Below, one piece after another: positions 51,568 to 60,409 of a DNA stretch of 63,438 nucleotides. Each line of letters begins with the position of its first letter. Within the stretch, counting starts at the first letter, position 1. The position numbers were made by a program, and so were the translations under genes. The DNA lies in the NCBI GenBank assembly GCA_035539855.1, contig DATLHO010000158.1:1-63438 (forward strand), given 5' to 3'. The notes beneath the pieces are model-generated. The model had not been told where the DNA came from, did not search any database, and saw only the letters and a program-made list of their open reading frames with translations. This stretch comes from DATLHO01 sp035539855 (GTDB taxonomy: Bacteria; Bacteroidota; Ignavibacteria; OLB7).

Positions 51568-52260
51568 ATGTCTGGAAACATCGTACGGTTGATGGTCGTG
51601 CTCGCGCTCGCGGTCATGACGGGAACGAGCGCCGAGGCGCAGTCATACCTGCGAGCAGGAGTCACGGCGGGTATCAACCTCGCCAACGCGTCGCTCGATC
51701 CCGACTTTCCCGACGTCCATGCCGGCGCCAGCCGCGACATGCGTCTCGGTCCGATCGTCGGCGGCACCCTCGAGTGGGGCGTGCGGGATTTCCCGATCGC
51801 GTTTCAGCCGGAAGTGCAGTACATCGAGAAGGGCGTCAGTGTGAGCTATGCGGCGCCGGCCGACGGCGTCGATTCGACGCAGGACATCCGCTACAGCTAC
51901 ATCGAATTCCCCGTGCTCGTGCGCATCCCGTTCATGGAGGGACCGACGCGCGCCTACGCCGTGGTCGGACCGAACCTCGCGTTCAACTTCAACGCCCGCG
52001 GCCTTCACGAGTCCTCGCGCGGATCGGCGCAGGCGGACTACTTCGAGGACATCGCGCGCTCGGACATCGGCATCGACTTCGGTCTGGGTGGCGAGATCGA
52101 GCTGACCCCGGGCATGTACCTGCTGGGCGACGTGCGCTACACGCTCGGCCTTACCGACGTCACCGTCAAGCCGACGGAGCCGGATGAGACCTGGTACTCG
52201 CGGGACTTCAAGATCAAAGCGGGACTGAAGTGGGACCTCTGGCAGAGCCGTACCCGCTAG
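51568..52260 (+). CDS. PorT-type outer-membrane beta-barrel protein
   Basis: A 230-residue exported protein with a signal peptide ending AEAQ. It has alternating beta strands typical of the OMP_b-brl_2 family: RAGVTAGINLANASL, PIAFQPEVQYIEKGVSVSY (19), YIEFPVLVRIPF and a final strand FKIKAGLKWDLW. These proteins are common in Bacteroidota with unknown ligands. The start at ATG 51568 has GGAGGCAGGG upstream, a good ribosome-binding site. Confidence 0.82.
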   Translation: MSGNIVRLMVVLALAVMTGTSAEAQSYLRAGVTAGINLANASLDPDFPDVHAGASRDMRLGPIVGGTLEWGVRDFPIAFQPEVQYIEKGVSVSYAAPADGVDSTQDIRYSYIEFPVLVRIPFMEGPTRAYAVVGPNLAFNFNARGLHESSRGSAQADYFEDIARSDIGIDFGLGGEIELTPGMYLLGDVRYTLGLTDVTVKPTEPDETWYSRDFKIKAGLKWDLWQSRTR

Positions 52261-52295
52261 CGGCCGGAGACGACCGTGATTCTCGCATGACGAAC

Positions 52296-52343
52296 GCAGC
52301 GCGCCCCTCGACTCTTCGCGGACGAGGGGCGCGTGCTATTTTG
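52296..52343 (+). terminator. Hairpin merged with a promoter box (barrel gene/POP gene)
   Basis: GCA and CGCGCCCCTCG (52296-52310, with a single bulged G) pair with CGAGGGGCGCG and TGC (52323-52336) over 14 bp, directly followed by TATTTTG at 52337-52343. TTCG at 52315-52318, inside the loop, is a weak -33. This terminates the barrel gene and could start prolyl oligopeptidase transcription near 52350. Confidence 0.6.
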
Positions 52344-52370
52344 GGGGTTCACGTTGAACCTATTCCCCAG

Positions 52371-54407
52371 ATGTCCGAAGCAACGACAGACCCCCACGAC
52401 TGGCTCGAAGCCATCGATTCACCCGAGGCCCTTGCGTGGGTCGAGGAGCACAACCGCGTGACGCTCGGCATGCTCGAGGCGCGCCCGGACTACCGCGAGC
52501 GCTACGAGCGCAACCTCGCGATCCTCTCGCATCCCGACCGCGTCGCGTGGCCGCACCTGCACGGCGACTCCGTCGTGAACTTCTGGCAGGACGACGAGCA
52601 CGAGCGCGGCATCCTCAGGATGCTACCCTTCGACGAATGGCTCGCCGGCTCCCGCGCGTGGCGAACGGTGCTCGACATCGACGCGCTCGCGGCCGACGAG
52701 GGCGTCAACTGGGTCTTCGGCGGATCGACCATGCTCGAGCCGCCGCATCGGCGCGCGCTCATCCGGCTCTCGCGCGGCGGAGCCGACGCCGTCGAGATCC
52801 GCGAGCTCGACACGTCGACCGGACGGTTCGTCGATGGCGGCTTCGTCATACCCGAGGCGAAGTCGAGCGCCGCGTGGATCGACGCCGACACGCTGCTCGT
52901 CGCCTCCTCGTTCGGCGACGGCACGATGACGCGCAGCGGGTATCCTAGGAGCGTGCGACGGTGGAGGCGCGGCACGTCGCTCGCCGACGCGCCGGTACTC
53001 TTCGAGACGGTCGAGTCCGACCTCGGCGCCTTCGTGGGCACGACGCGCTCGGCAGCGGGAACGCGCATGCTGATCTATCGCTCGATCTCCATGTTCGAGC
53101 ACGAGTACTTCCTCGTCGATGGCGACGCGACCGTGAAGCTCGACCTGCCGTTGGATAGCGAGCTCGACGTCGAGGGCGACCGTCTGCTCGTGCAGCTTCG
53201 CAGCGAGTGGAACGACGGGAGCACTCTCTGGAAGAAGGGATCGGTCATCGAGCTGTCGATTACCGAGTACCTCGCCGGCGAGCGCGCCTTCCGCCTGCTG
53301 ATAACGCCGGCGGATCGCAGCGCCGTCGCATCGATCGGCGCCACGAGCGACGCGCTCGTCGTCACTCTCCTGCGCAACGTGAGCGCGGAGCTCTACTTCT
53401 ACCGTCTCGTCGACGGCACGTGGCGCGCTGAGCGGATCGCGGCGCCGGACCACGGGAGCATCGTCGGCGTCGAGGCGAGTCCCGACTGGGGCGGCATCCT
53501 CTTCGCCTACAGCGGCTTCCTGCAGCCGACGACGATGTACGCGGTCGATCCCGGCACGACCGAGCCGCGCGTGATCCAGGCGCAGCCGGCGCACTTCGAC
53601 GCGACGGGGCTCGTCGTCGAGCAGCTCGAGGCGATCTCCGCCGACGGCACGCGCATCCCGTACTTCATCGTGCGGCGCGAAGGCCTCACGCTCGACGGCA
53701 CGACGCCGACGATCCTCTACGGCTACGGCGGCTTCGACGTGCCGATGACGCCGGGCTACAGCGGCCTGACCGGCAGCGGATGGCTCGAGCGCGGCGGAGC
53801 CTACGTGATGGCGAACATCCGCGGCGGCGGCGAGTTCGGCACGACGTGGCACACCGCGGCGCTGCGCGAGAACCGCCAGCGCGCCTTCGACGACTTCATC
53901 GCGGTCGCAGAGGATCTGATCGCGCGCGGCATCACGTCGCCGGAGCACCTGGGCGTCATGGGCGGCAGCAACGGCGGACTGCTCGTCGGCGCCGTCGTGA
54001 CGCAGCGGCCCGAGCTCTTCGGTGCCGCGGCGGCGAGCGTGCCCGTGCTCGACATGCGTCGCTACCACGTGCTGCTGGCCGGCGCGAGCTGGGTCGGCGA
54101 GTATGGCGATCCCGACAATCCCGCCGACTGGGAATTCCTTCGCGCGTACTCTCCGTACCACAACGTCTCGCGCGACCGTCGCTATCCCCGCATCCTCCTG
54201 ACGACCTCGACGCGCGACGATCGCGTGCACCCCGCGCACGCGCGCAAAATGGCCGCGCTGATGGAGGAGATGGGGCACGAGGTCTACTTCTACGAGAACA
54301 CCGAGGGAGGCCATGCCGGCGCGGCCGGACACCGGCAGATGGCGAGGCAGATGGCGATCGTGCACACGTACTTCGCGAAGGAGCTGGGGGAGCGGAGGGC
54401 GGGCTAA
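52371..54407 (+). CDS. Prolyl oligopeptidase (S9A)
   Basis: A 678-residue serine peptidase that cleaves short peptides after proline. The N-terminal part (about 1-400) forms the beta-propeller. The catalytic domain has Ser533 in GGSNGGLLVG, Asp616 in TSTRDDRVHP and His648 in EGGHAGA, a complete triad. No signal peptide is apparent, so it is probably cytoplasmic. I chose ATG 52371 (MSEATTDPHDWLEAIDSP), which matches the family start; the ORF continues upstream into the barrel gene's end. The preceding hairpin/TATTTTG element suggests its own promoter. Confidence 0.94.
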   Translation: MSEATTDPHDWLEAIDSPEALAWVEEHNRVTLGMLEARPDYRERYERNLAILSHPDRVAWPHLHGDSVVNFWQDDEHERGILRMLPFDEWLAGSRAWRTVLDIDALAADEGVNWVFGGSTMLEPPHRRALIRLSRGGADAVEIRELDTSTGRFVDGGFVIPEAKSSAAWIDADTLLVASSFGDGTMTRSGYPRSVRRWRRGTSLADAPVLFETVESDLGAFVGTTRSAAGTRMLIYRSISMFEHEYFLVDGDATVKLDLPLDSELDVEGDRLLVQLRSEWNDGSTLWKKGSVIELSITEYLAGERAFRLLITPADRSAVASIGATSDALVVTLLRNVSAELYFYRLVDGTWRAERIAAPDHGSIVGVEASPDWGGILFAYSGFLQPTTMYAVDPGTTEPRVIQAQPAHFDATGLVVEQLEAISADGTRIPYFIVRREGLTLDGTTPTILYGYGGFDVPMTPGYSGLTGSGWLERGGAYVMANIRGGGEFGTTWHTAALRENRQRAFDDFIAVAEDLIARGITSPEHLGVMGGSNGGLLVGAVVTQRPELFGAAAASVPVLDMRRYHVLLAGASWVGEYGDPDNPADWEFLRAYSPYHNVSRDRRYPRILLTTSTRDDRVHPAHARKMAALMEEMGHEVYFYENTEGGHAGAAGHRQMARQMAIVHTYFAKELGERRAG

Positions 54408-54469
54408 CCTTCGGTTCGCCGTCGTGTTAGCTGGGCATCCACGATCCGTTCAACATCCCTCACGAGATC

Positions 54470-55903
54470 ATGCGCCACGTCATCGCTCTCGCGACCATTG
54501 TCCTCGCAGTTTCAGCTCCGGCCGGCGCGCAGCAGTCGTTCGTCCGAATCAACGTCGGCGCGGCCCAACGCGCGCCCGCGGTCATAGGGGCCGCCGACGG
54601 CTTTGCGGTCTTCTGGATCGAAGAGGCGCCGGGCGTGCCGCGAGCCCTGACCGCGGCCCTGTGGGATGGAGTCTCCGACACTGTGGCGATCACCGGAGTC
54701 ATCAAGGAGCGTTTCTCCGAACGTCCGCCGGAGTACCGCTCGGAGTCGAGGGTAGGCCACCTCCGCTATCCCGGCGTCTCGATCGTGACGCAGGTCGCGA
54801 CCGAGATGAACCACCCCGAGCGCCAATCGCTCCCGGCGTGGGACAAGGCGACGTGGTCGGCGCATCGCGGAAGCCCGGTCCCGGGCTGGGACGGCGTGAC
54901 GCTCGGCGGCTTCGAGATCCCGTACATGAGCGGCCGCTCACCGTATCCCGCCGGCGGACTCTACTTCCACACATCGCAGTACGATCCGGTTCGCGACGAG
55001 GTGGTGCTGCTCGCCGCCGAGGGACTCGACAGCCTCGTGCTCGCGGGTCTCTCCGCGGCTTCGTTGCCGCCGTGGCGCTTCACCGTTCCGGTGATGTCGC
55101 CGAGCGCGATCGTGCCCGTCGCCGAGCGCGACGTCGTCGCGATCTTCGGTGACTCACTCGTGCGCGTGACCGCGCTGGGCTCGATACCGATCGCGCGGCG
55201 TCTCGACGCCGTCGTCGGAAGGTTCGATGCAGTCGCGCGGCTGCTCGACGAGAGCTTCGTTCACCTTAGCATCGACAGCACCGTCGCGACGATGCGGCGC
55301 TACTCGTTCGACGGCGAGATGCGCGCAAGCGTGCGGTTTCGCGTCGCCGCCGAGCTTGCCGGCGCGATGATCGCCCAGCGCCCGAGCGACTCCTCCATCG
55401 CGATCGTGTCCTCCGATGGCAGTACGATCCGTCTGACGCTGCTCGATCGCGAGCTCGGCATGCGCATCGAGGACTCGGTGCTCGTGCGCTCCGACGGCGA
55501 CGTGCGCGCGCCGCAGGCGTCGTTCATCGACGGCGAGCTCGTCGTGGTCTGGGAGGATGCGCTCGAGGGAGATCCCGACATCGCAATCGCACGAGCCGTC
55601 ATCGACGACGTCCCCGCGGGACTGTCGCGCGAGCCCATCGCCGATCAAGCGGTGGCACCGTTCGTGCGCGTGATCGAACAGGTGATCCGCGGCGGTCGGA
55701 TCGAGCTCGAAGTCGCAGAACATCGAGGTGCGCCGATCGCGATCGAGCTCATCGACACGCGCGGCGCGGTCGTCGCCCGCGGTTCCGTCGGCGAGCGATC
55801 GCGCGACGTGCTCGACGTCGACCGGCTCCCGGCCGGCCCGTATCTCGTGCGCGCGACGAGGTCGGGGGCGGTGGTCACATCGAGGATCATACTCGCGCGC
55901 TGA
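54470..55903 (+). CDS. Secreted protein with a T9SS-like C-terminal domain
   Basis: A 477-residue exported protein with a signal peptide (LATIVLAVSAPAGAQQ). The body has beta-propeller-like strands but no clear family. The last ~75 residues (RIELEVAEHRGAPIAIELID (20), RGAVVARGSVGERSRD, LPAGPYLVRATRSGAVVTSR (20)) resemble the type A sorting domain of T9SS cargo: beta strands, a DxRG turn, a PAGxYLVR strand and a short terminal basic residue. Secretion by T9SS is inferred; the core machinery is not in the window. Confidence 0.68.
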   Translation: MRHVIALATIVLAVSAPAGAQQSFVRINVGAAQRAPAVIGAADGFAVFWIEEAPGVPRALTAALWDGVSDTVAITGVIKERFSERPPEYRSESRVGHLRYPGVSIVTQVATEMNHPERQSLPAWDKATWSAHRGSPVPGWDGVTLGGFEIPYMSGRSPYPAGGLYFHTSQYDPVRDEVVLLAAEGLDSLVLAGLSAASLPPWRFTVPVMSPSAIVPVAERDVVAIFGDSLVRVTALGSIPIARRLDAVVGRFDAVARLLDESFVHLSIDSTVATMRRYSFDGEMRASVRFRVAAELAGAMIAQRPSDSSIAIVSSDGSTIRLTLLDRELGMRIEDSVLVRSDGDVRAPQASFIDGELVVVWEDALEGDPDIAIARAVIDDVPAGLSREPIADQAVAPFVRVIEQVIRGGRIELEVAEHRGAPIAIELIDTRGAVVARGSVGERSRDVLDVDRLPAGPYLVRATRSGAVVTSRIILAR

Positions 55904-56002
55904 ATTGCATCTGGCGCCGGGTGGTGTCGAAATCGGCTCGGGTCGTTCGACATGTTGATGACACGGCAGCCATCATCCATACAGTCGAACGTAAGCACCA
56001 CG

Positions 56003-56512
56003 ATGAACAATCCCCACATCAGAATCCTCGAGCCCGTTCACTTCTCGGCGCGCTCCAACGAACCGTCCCCCGTCACCGATCCGGCGCGAGCGGCCACGCC
56101 GTCGAGCGCTTCGCTCACGCGCGTGTTTCCGTCGTCGATCTGGGCTCCGCGTGCGCTCGCGCTGCTACGGATCGTCGCGGCGTTGATGTTCATGCAATCG
56201 GGAACGATGAAGCTTTTCGGCTGGCCGATGGGCATGCCGCCTGACGACTCGACCGCGGAGCTCTTCACGCAGATCGGCATTGGCGGCGTGCTCGAGGTCT
56301 TCGGCGGAGCGCTGATCGTGGTGGGCCTGTTCACGCGCCCGGTCGCGTTCGTGCTCTCGGGAACGATGGCGGTGGCGTACTTCCAGTTTCACCAGCCGAC
56401 GGCTCTCTGGCCTATGATGAACGGCGGCATCCCCGCGATTCTCTACTGCTTCGTGTTCCTCTACCTGGCGGTCGCGGGGCCCGGCGCATGGAGCATCGAC
56501 GGACGGAGGTGA
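56003..56512 (+). CDS. DoxX-family membrane protein
   Basis: A 169-residue protein with four hydrophobic helices. ALRIVAALMFMQSGTMKLFG-like sequence (LLRIVAALMFMQSGTMKLFG, 20) and GVLEVFGGALIVVGLFTRPV (20) are DoxX signatures. The first 40 residues are polar. The ATG at 56003 and 55952 are both possible; I prefer the first methionine of MNNPHIRI because the longer form adds a polar tail with no match. The family is often linked to thiol or oxidative-stress membrane complexes. It is followed by a DUF3817 gene. Confidence 0.82.
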   Translation: MNNPHIRILEPVHFSARSNEPSPVTDPARAATPSSASLTRVFPSSIWAPRALALLRIVAALMFMQSGTMKLFGWPMGMPPDDSTAELFTQIGIGGVLEVFGGALIVVGLFTRPVAFVLSGTMAVAYFQFHQPTALWPMMNGGIPAILYCFVFLYLAVAGPGAWSIDGRR

Positions 56513-56610
56513 GTGCCCCGGCGCGTCGTCACAACAATGCGCGGACTTGGTTGCGCGTCCCTGGCTGGAGCCGGACGTGCTCGCACTCTCACACTCCCTG
56601 AAGCCGCACC

Positions 56611-56919
56611 ATGTCGAACCCAACCAACGCCCTGCAGACCGCGCACCGCGCCGCGTGGATCGAGGGCATCTCGTATCTCGCGCTGCTGTTCGTTGCGATG
56701 CCGTTGAAGTACTTCGCGGACCTGCCCGACGCGGTGCGCATCGTCGGGGCGATCCACGGGATTCTCTTCGTCTGGTTCATCTACGCCGCGTACCATGCGA
56801 AGGTCGAGGCGGGATGGAGCTTCGTGCGCTTCGCCATCCTCTGCGCCACCTCGCTCGTGCCGTTCGGAATGATCCTCTTCGATCGCATGCTCGTCGTCGA
56901 GGAGCCGGCCCGCACGTGA
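56611..56919 (+). CDS. DUF3817 small integral membrane protein
   Basis: A 102-residue protein with three hydrophobic segments and the block WIEGISYLALLFVAMPLKY (19), then HGILFVWFIYAAYHAK, the DUF3817 pattern. The function is unknown. It lies 98 nt after the DoxX-like gene on the same strand, and the two may be co-transcribed. Confidence 0.85.
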   Translation: MSNPTNALQTAHRAAWIEGISYLALLFVAMPLKYFADLPDAVRIVGAIHGILFVWFIYAAYHAKVEAGWSFVRFAILCATSLVPFGMILFDRMLVVEEPART

Positions 56920-56944
56920 TCGAGGCGCACGCCTGCGGGATCGT

Positions 56945-58129
56945 CTACTTCGGCTCCGTCGCCACGCTCGTTTCCTTTCCGCGCACGACCGCGTCGACCC
57001 ATGCGAGGATGTCGGGCATGATGGCGCCGCCGAAGCCGTGATCGCCGGGCACCATGCGCAGCCGATGCTCGACGCCGGCAGCGGTCAGCACGCTGTCGAT
57101 CATGATGGTGTTGTTCGGCGGAACGACCGGATCTTCGGTGCCGTGAATGAGCCACACACGCACGCCCTCCGCTTTCATCGCGCGCGCGTTCTCCAGGTTG
57201 ACGAAGCGCGGACCGGGATACGATGCGGCCTGCGAGTAGTAGGCGGCGACCCGCTCGGGATGCGTCAGCGCAACCATGTTCGCATAGGCACCGCCCTGGC
57301 TGTGGCCGTAGACGAAAACCTTGCCCGGCAGCGCCCGGTAGCGCCGCTGCACGTCGTCGACGCACGTGAGAATCCAGTCGACGTAATCGATGGGCGCCGC
57401 GGCGTAGCCGGGGTTCGACGTGTCGATGCGCTCCGGCGGACGCGAGTCCCAGCCCATGCTGCCGCTCGCGACGACGTCGGGATGCACATACGGCGCCCGC
57501 GGCGCGACGTAGATGACGCCTTCGCGTCCCATCGTGTCGGCGAGCCGTCCGTGTGCGAGCTCACTCGAGCCGCTGCCATGCAGGATCACGCAGATCGGAT
57601 ACTGCCGCGTCGACGTTTCATAGTCCGGCGGCAGCATGACGATGTACGTGCCGCGACTTCTCATCTCGGCATGATGGCGTACGTAGCCCTTCGGCTCGCG
57701 CGCGGCCGCGCGCCTGCCGATGCGCCCGAGCGCCGCGGAGAAGCGCGGATCGAAGCGGATCGCGTCGAGGTCGGTGTCGCGCGTCGGGTGATCCGCATCA
57801 CGCCATCCCGCGTCGACGGAACGCTCGAACGCGTCGAGCGCCAGTGCCGTCTCGCCGGTGAGCGAGTAGACGCACGCGAGGTTGTACCACGACGAATAGT
57901 CGCGCGGGTCGGCCTCGAGCCATCGCTCGTACTGCGCCCGCGCGGTTGCGAGATCGCCTTTCTGCGTGGCGGCACCTGCCTGATCGCGCAGCGATGGAGC
58001 GAGGGTGTGCGGCGTGTACGTGCCCCCGCTCTGTGCATTGGCGGTGCCGAACGAGGCGTGCATCGCGAGAACCATCACGACGAGCGAGACGGACAGCGCG
58101 GTATGGGTGCGCATTGAGTCGGAGTTCAT
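56945..58129 (-). CDS. Exported TPR and alpha/beta-hydrolase protein
   Basis: A 394-residue protein with a signal sequence (LSVSLVVMVLAMHASFGTANA, in part). A TPR-like pair occurs at about 60-105 (ARAQYERWLEADPRDYSSWY (20), LACVYSLTGETALALDAFER (20)). The hydrolase domain starts near YIVMLPPDYE, with the nucleophile in GHSQGG, the acid Asp in HGTEDPVVPP and the His in PGDHGF. This resembles the carboxylesterase/phospholipase group. TPR-fused forms are common in Bacteroidota. The first Met or Met6 may be the start. The substrate is unknown. Confidence 0.85.
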   Translation of the reverse strand: MNSDSMRTHTALSVSLVVMVLAMHASFGTANAQSGGTYTPHTLAPSLRDQAGAATQKGDLATARAQYERWLEADPRDYSSWYNLACVYSLTGETALALDAFERSVDAGWRDADHPTRDTDLDAIRFDPRFSAALGRIGRRAAAREPKGYVRHHAEMRSRGTYIVMLPPDYETSTRQYPICVILHGSGSSELAHGRLADTMGREGVIYVAPRAPYVHPDVVASGSMGWDSRPPERIDTSNPGYAAAPIDYVDWILTCVDDVQRRYRALPGKVFVYGHSQGGAYANMVALTHPERVAAYYSQAASYPGPRFVNLENARAMKAEGVRVWLIHGTEDPVVPPNNTIMIDSVLTAAGVEHRLRMVPGDHGFGGAIMPDILAWVDAVVRGKETSVATEPK

Positions 58130-58228
58130 GAGCTGATCCGGTAGGAGGGAGGCTGGGTCGAAACGCGTGCGGACGAAAATACCCCGGCGACTCGAATCAC
58201 GAACACTCCATCGGGCCGATGCTGCGCC

Positions 58229-59098
58229 TCATCGCCGTCGGCCGAGGATCGCCACGCCGATACCCCCGACGATCGCGCCGCCGGCGATGACCAGGCGCGA
58301 CGTCGCGACCTCCGAGAGCAGGATCACACCCGCGATCGCCGCGAGTACCGGCACGGAGAGCTGCACGATCGCTGCGCGCGTCGGCGTCAGCGAGCGCAGC
58401 GCGAGGTACCAGATGCTGTACCCGACGCCGGAGGCGATCGCGCCCGAGCCGCACGCGAGCAACACGCCGGTCGGCGTCGCGTGTGCCCAGGGAAGCATCG
58501 CCAGCATCACGACCGCGGCCATCGGAACGCTCCGCAGAAAGTTGTCGGCCGTCGCCGCGATCGGATTGGCGACGCCTCGTCCGCGCAGCGAGTACAGTCC
58601 CCACGCGACACCCGCGATCGCCATGAGTAACGCGCTGACGGCATCGGGAGTCTCGATACCGGGGAGCACCAGTAGCACCAGGCCGCCGAACGCGAGCGCC
58701 AGCCCCGTCCATTCCAGCGGCGTCGGGCGAATGCCGTTGATCATGCCGGAGCCGATCATCGTCAACTGCACGATGCCGAAAAGAATCAGCGCTCCCGTCC
58801 CCGTCGGCAGCGCGACATAGGCGAGCGAAAACGGCGCGGCGTACAGCGCGAGCGCGGCCGCCGAGCCCCAGCTACCCGCGCGACGCTCGGCCGCCGGCAC
58901 ATGACGCAGTCGGACGATCAGCCAGAGCACGAGCGCGCCGGAGGCGAGGCGGATCGCCGTATACGATGCGGGATCGATCTCCGCCGACCGCAGCGCGGCG
59001 CGCGCGAACAGCGAGTTGGCCGCGAAGCAGATCAGCGCAAGCGTGGTCAGGGCAACGGCGGAGGAGGGAGTCGGCTGGCTGGTCTCGGGCATTGGCAT
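58229..59098 (-). CDS. EamA-family (DMT superfamily) transporter
   Basis: A 289-residue inner-membrane protein with about ten hydrophobic helices and two EamA repeats: FAANSLFARAALRSAEIDP (19) in the first and WGLYSLRGRGVANPIA in the second. The ending AIVGGIGVAILGRRR is typical. The family exports metabolites such as amino acids or nucleosides. Its stop lies 99 nt from the start of the hydrolase gene on the same strand, and it is divergent from the GH32/43-like gene. Confidence 0.9.
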   Translation of the reverse strand: MPMPETSQPTPSSAVALTTLALICFAANSLFARAALRSAEIDPASYTAIRLASGALVLWLIVRLRHVPAAERRAGSWGSAAALALYAAPFSLAYVALPTGTGALILFGIVQLTMIGSGMINGIRPTPLEWTGLALAFGGLVLLVLPGIETPDAVSALLMAIAGVAWGLYSLRGRGVANPIAATADNFLRSVPMAAVVMLAMLPWAHATPTGVLLACGSGAIASGVGYSIWYLALRSLTPTRAAIVQLSVPVLAAIAGVILLSEVATSRLVIAGGAIVGGIGVAILGRRR

Positions 59099-59236
59099 TC
59101 CTGGTGTGACGGCGCGTGACGCGAATGTACATCATCCATCGACTGTCTCTAGGAACGACGGCCCCTGTTATCCCCGGAGGGGATCTTTCTTAGTGTGCGT
59201 GTCGCCGCATGTCGCGATGCGAGCGCTGCGTCGACG

Positions 59237-59244
59237 TAAGTTGT
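59237..59244 (+). promoter_or_regulatory. Weak -7-like element before the GH32/43-like gene
   Basis: TAAGTTGT at 59237-59244 resembles TAnnTTTG with one or two mismatches; no clear -33 box. An ATCCCC-GGA-GGGGAT hairpin lies at 59170-59184 in the same divergent region. Confidence 0.3.
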
Positions 59245-59301
59245 GACCGACACCCCGCCGGTCCATCGCTGCCGCCCGGCAGCACGTCGATCGAGGATTC
59301 C

Positions 59302-60345
59302 ATGATCCTCTCGCTCGCACTGCGCGGCGCACTGCTCGCCTCGCTCGCCGTCTCGCTCGAGGCGCAGCCGTCGAGCGCTCCCTTCGTCGAAGTCCTGCAC
59401 GTCGACGGTCGCTACGTCAACGACCATGCACTCGTGCGCGCCGCCGGCTCGTGGCACCTGTTCTACACGACCGGCGATTCGGCGCGTCGTCCGTGGCTCG
59501 ATCGATCGAGCGAGGTCGAGATCGGTCACGCCGTCAGCGATGATCTCCGCGACTGGCAAGTGATGGCGCCGGCGGTGCGCGTCGCGGATCTCCCCGGTCA
59601 CGCGTCGGGACACATCTACGCGCCGGCCGTCGTCGAGCACAGCGGTGAGTACGTGATGTTCTTTACGGCGAACCGCCTCGGCTACGGCTCGGGCGAAGCG
59701 ATCTTCACCGCGCGGTCGCGCGATCTCCTCACGTGGACGATCGCGTCGACCCAGCCGGTACTCGTGCCCGATCCCGCCTGGGCCGCATGGCACACGCCGA
59801 ACGACCTGCCCGTCTCCTGTCGCGATCCGTTCGTGGTTCGACTCGACTCCACGCAGTGGGTGATGTACTACGTCGCGCGGCTGCGCGTCGACTCGACGGT
59901 GGATGGGGGACTCGAGCGCGCGTGCGTCGCTGCCGCGACGTCTGAGGATCTCGTGCACTGGCGCGATCGCGGACCGGTGCTGACGCGCGCGGTTCGCGGC
60001 CGTGACCGCAACCGGTGGGCGCATCCCGAGTCGCCGTGCGTCGTGCGAAAGGAGGGACGCCACTATCTCTTCTGGAAGACCGGCGACGGCACGCGCTACG
60101 TCATCAGCAACGATCCGCTCGACTTCGAGGACGCCGAGGAGCACGTGCTCGCAACGTCGCACGCGAGCAAGGTCGTCGAGCACGACGGCCGCTGGTTCGT
60201 CACCTCTTGCAGCCGCGACCTCGACGATCTGCTGCATGAGCGCAGCGATCGAACCAGGGGACTGTTGCTCGCGGAGCTCGACTGGTCGGGGATGCTTCCG
60301 CGCCTGCTGCCAATCGAGGTACCACCGAGCGCATCAACGCGGTGA
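59302..60345 (+). CDS. Secreted GH32/GH43-like beta-propeller protein
   Basis: A 347-residue exported protein with a signal peptide (LRGALLASLAVSLEAQ). Repeated propeller strands and three motif-like sites can be read in the order expected for the GH32/GH43/GH68-like fold: NDHALVRAAGSWHLFYTTGD (20), CRDPFVVR (the RDP motif) and HPESPCVVRKEGRHYLFWKT (20) (in place of the ECP motif). The carboxylates of all three appear to be kept, so glycosidase activity is plausible. The substrate is unknown. I chose ATG 59302, directly before the signal peptide, with GAGGATTCC upstream. Confidence 0.78.
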   Translation: MILSLALRGALLASLAVSLEAQPSSAPFVEVLHVDGRYVNDHALVRAAGSWHLFYTTGDSARRPWLDRSSEVEIGHAVSDDLRDWQVMAPAVRVADLPGHASGHIYAPAVVEHSGEYVMFFTANRLGYGSGEAIFTARSRDLLTWTIASTQPVLVPDPAWAAWHTPNDLPVSCRDPFVVRLDSTQWVMYYVARLRVDSTVDGGLERACVAAATSEDLVHWRDRGPVLTRAVRGRDRNRWAHPESPCVVRKEGRHYLFWKTGDGTRYVISNDPLDFEDAEEHVLATSHASKVVEHDGRWFVTSCSRDLDDLLHERSDRTRGLLLAELDWSGMLPRLLPIEVPPSASTR

Positions 60346-60409
60346 GTTCCAGAAGCACCTCGCGTGTCACGAGCGAGACCTCACGCGTCGTTCGAACGGT
60401 GCTCGTTCC

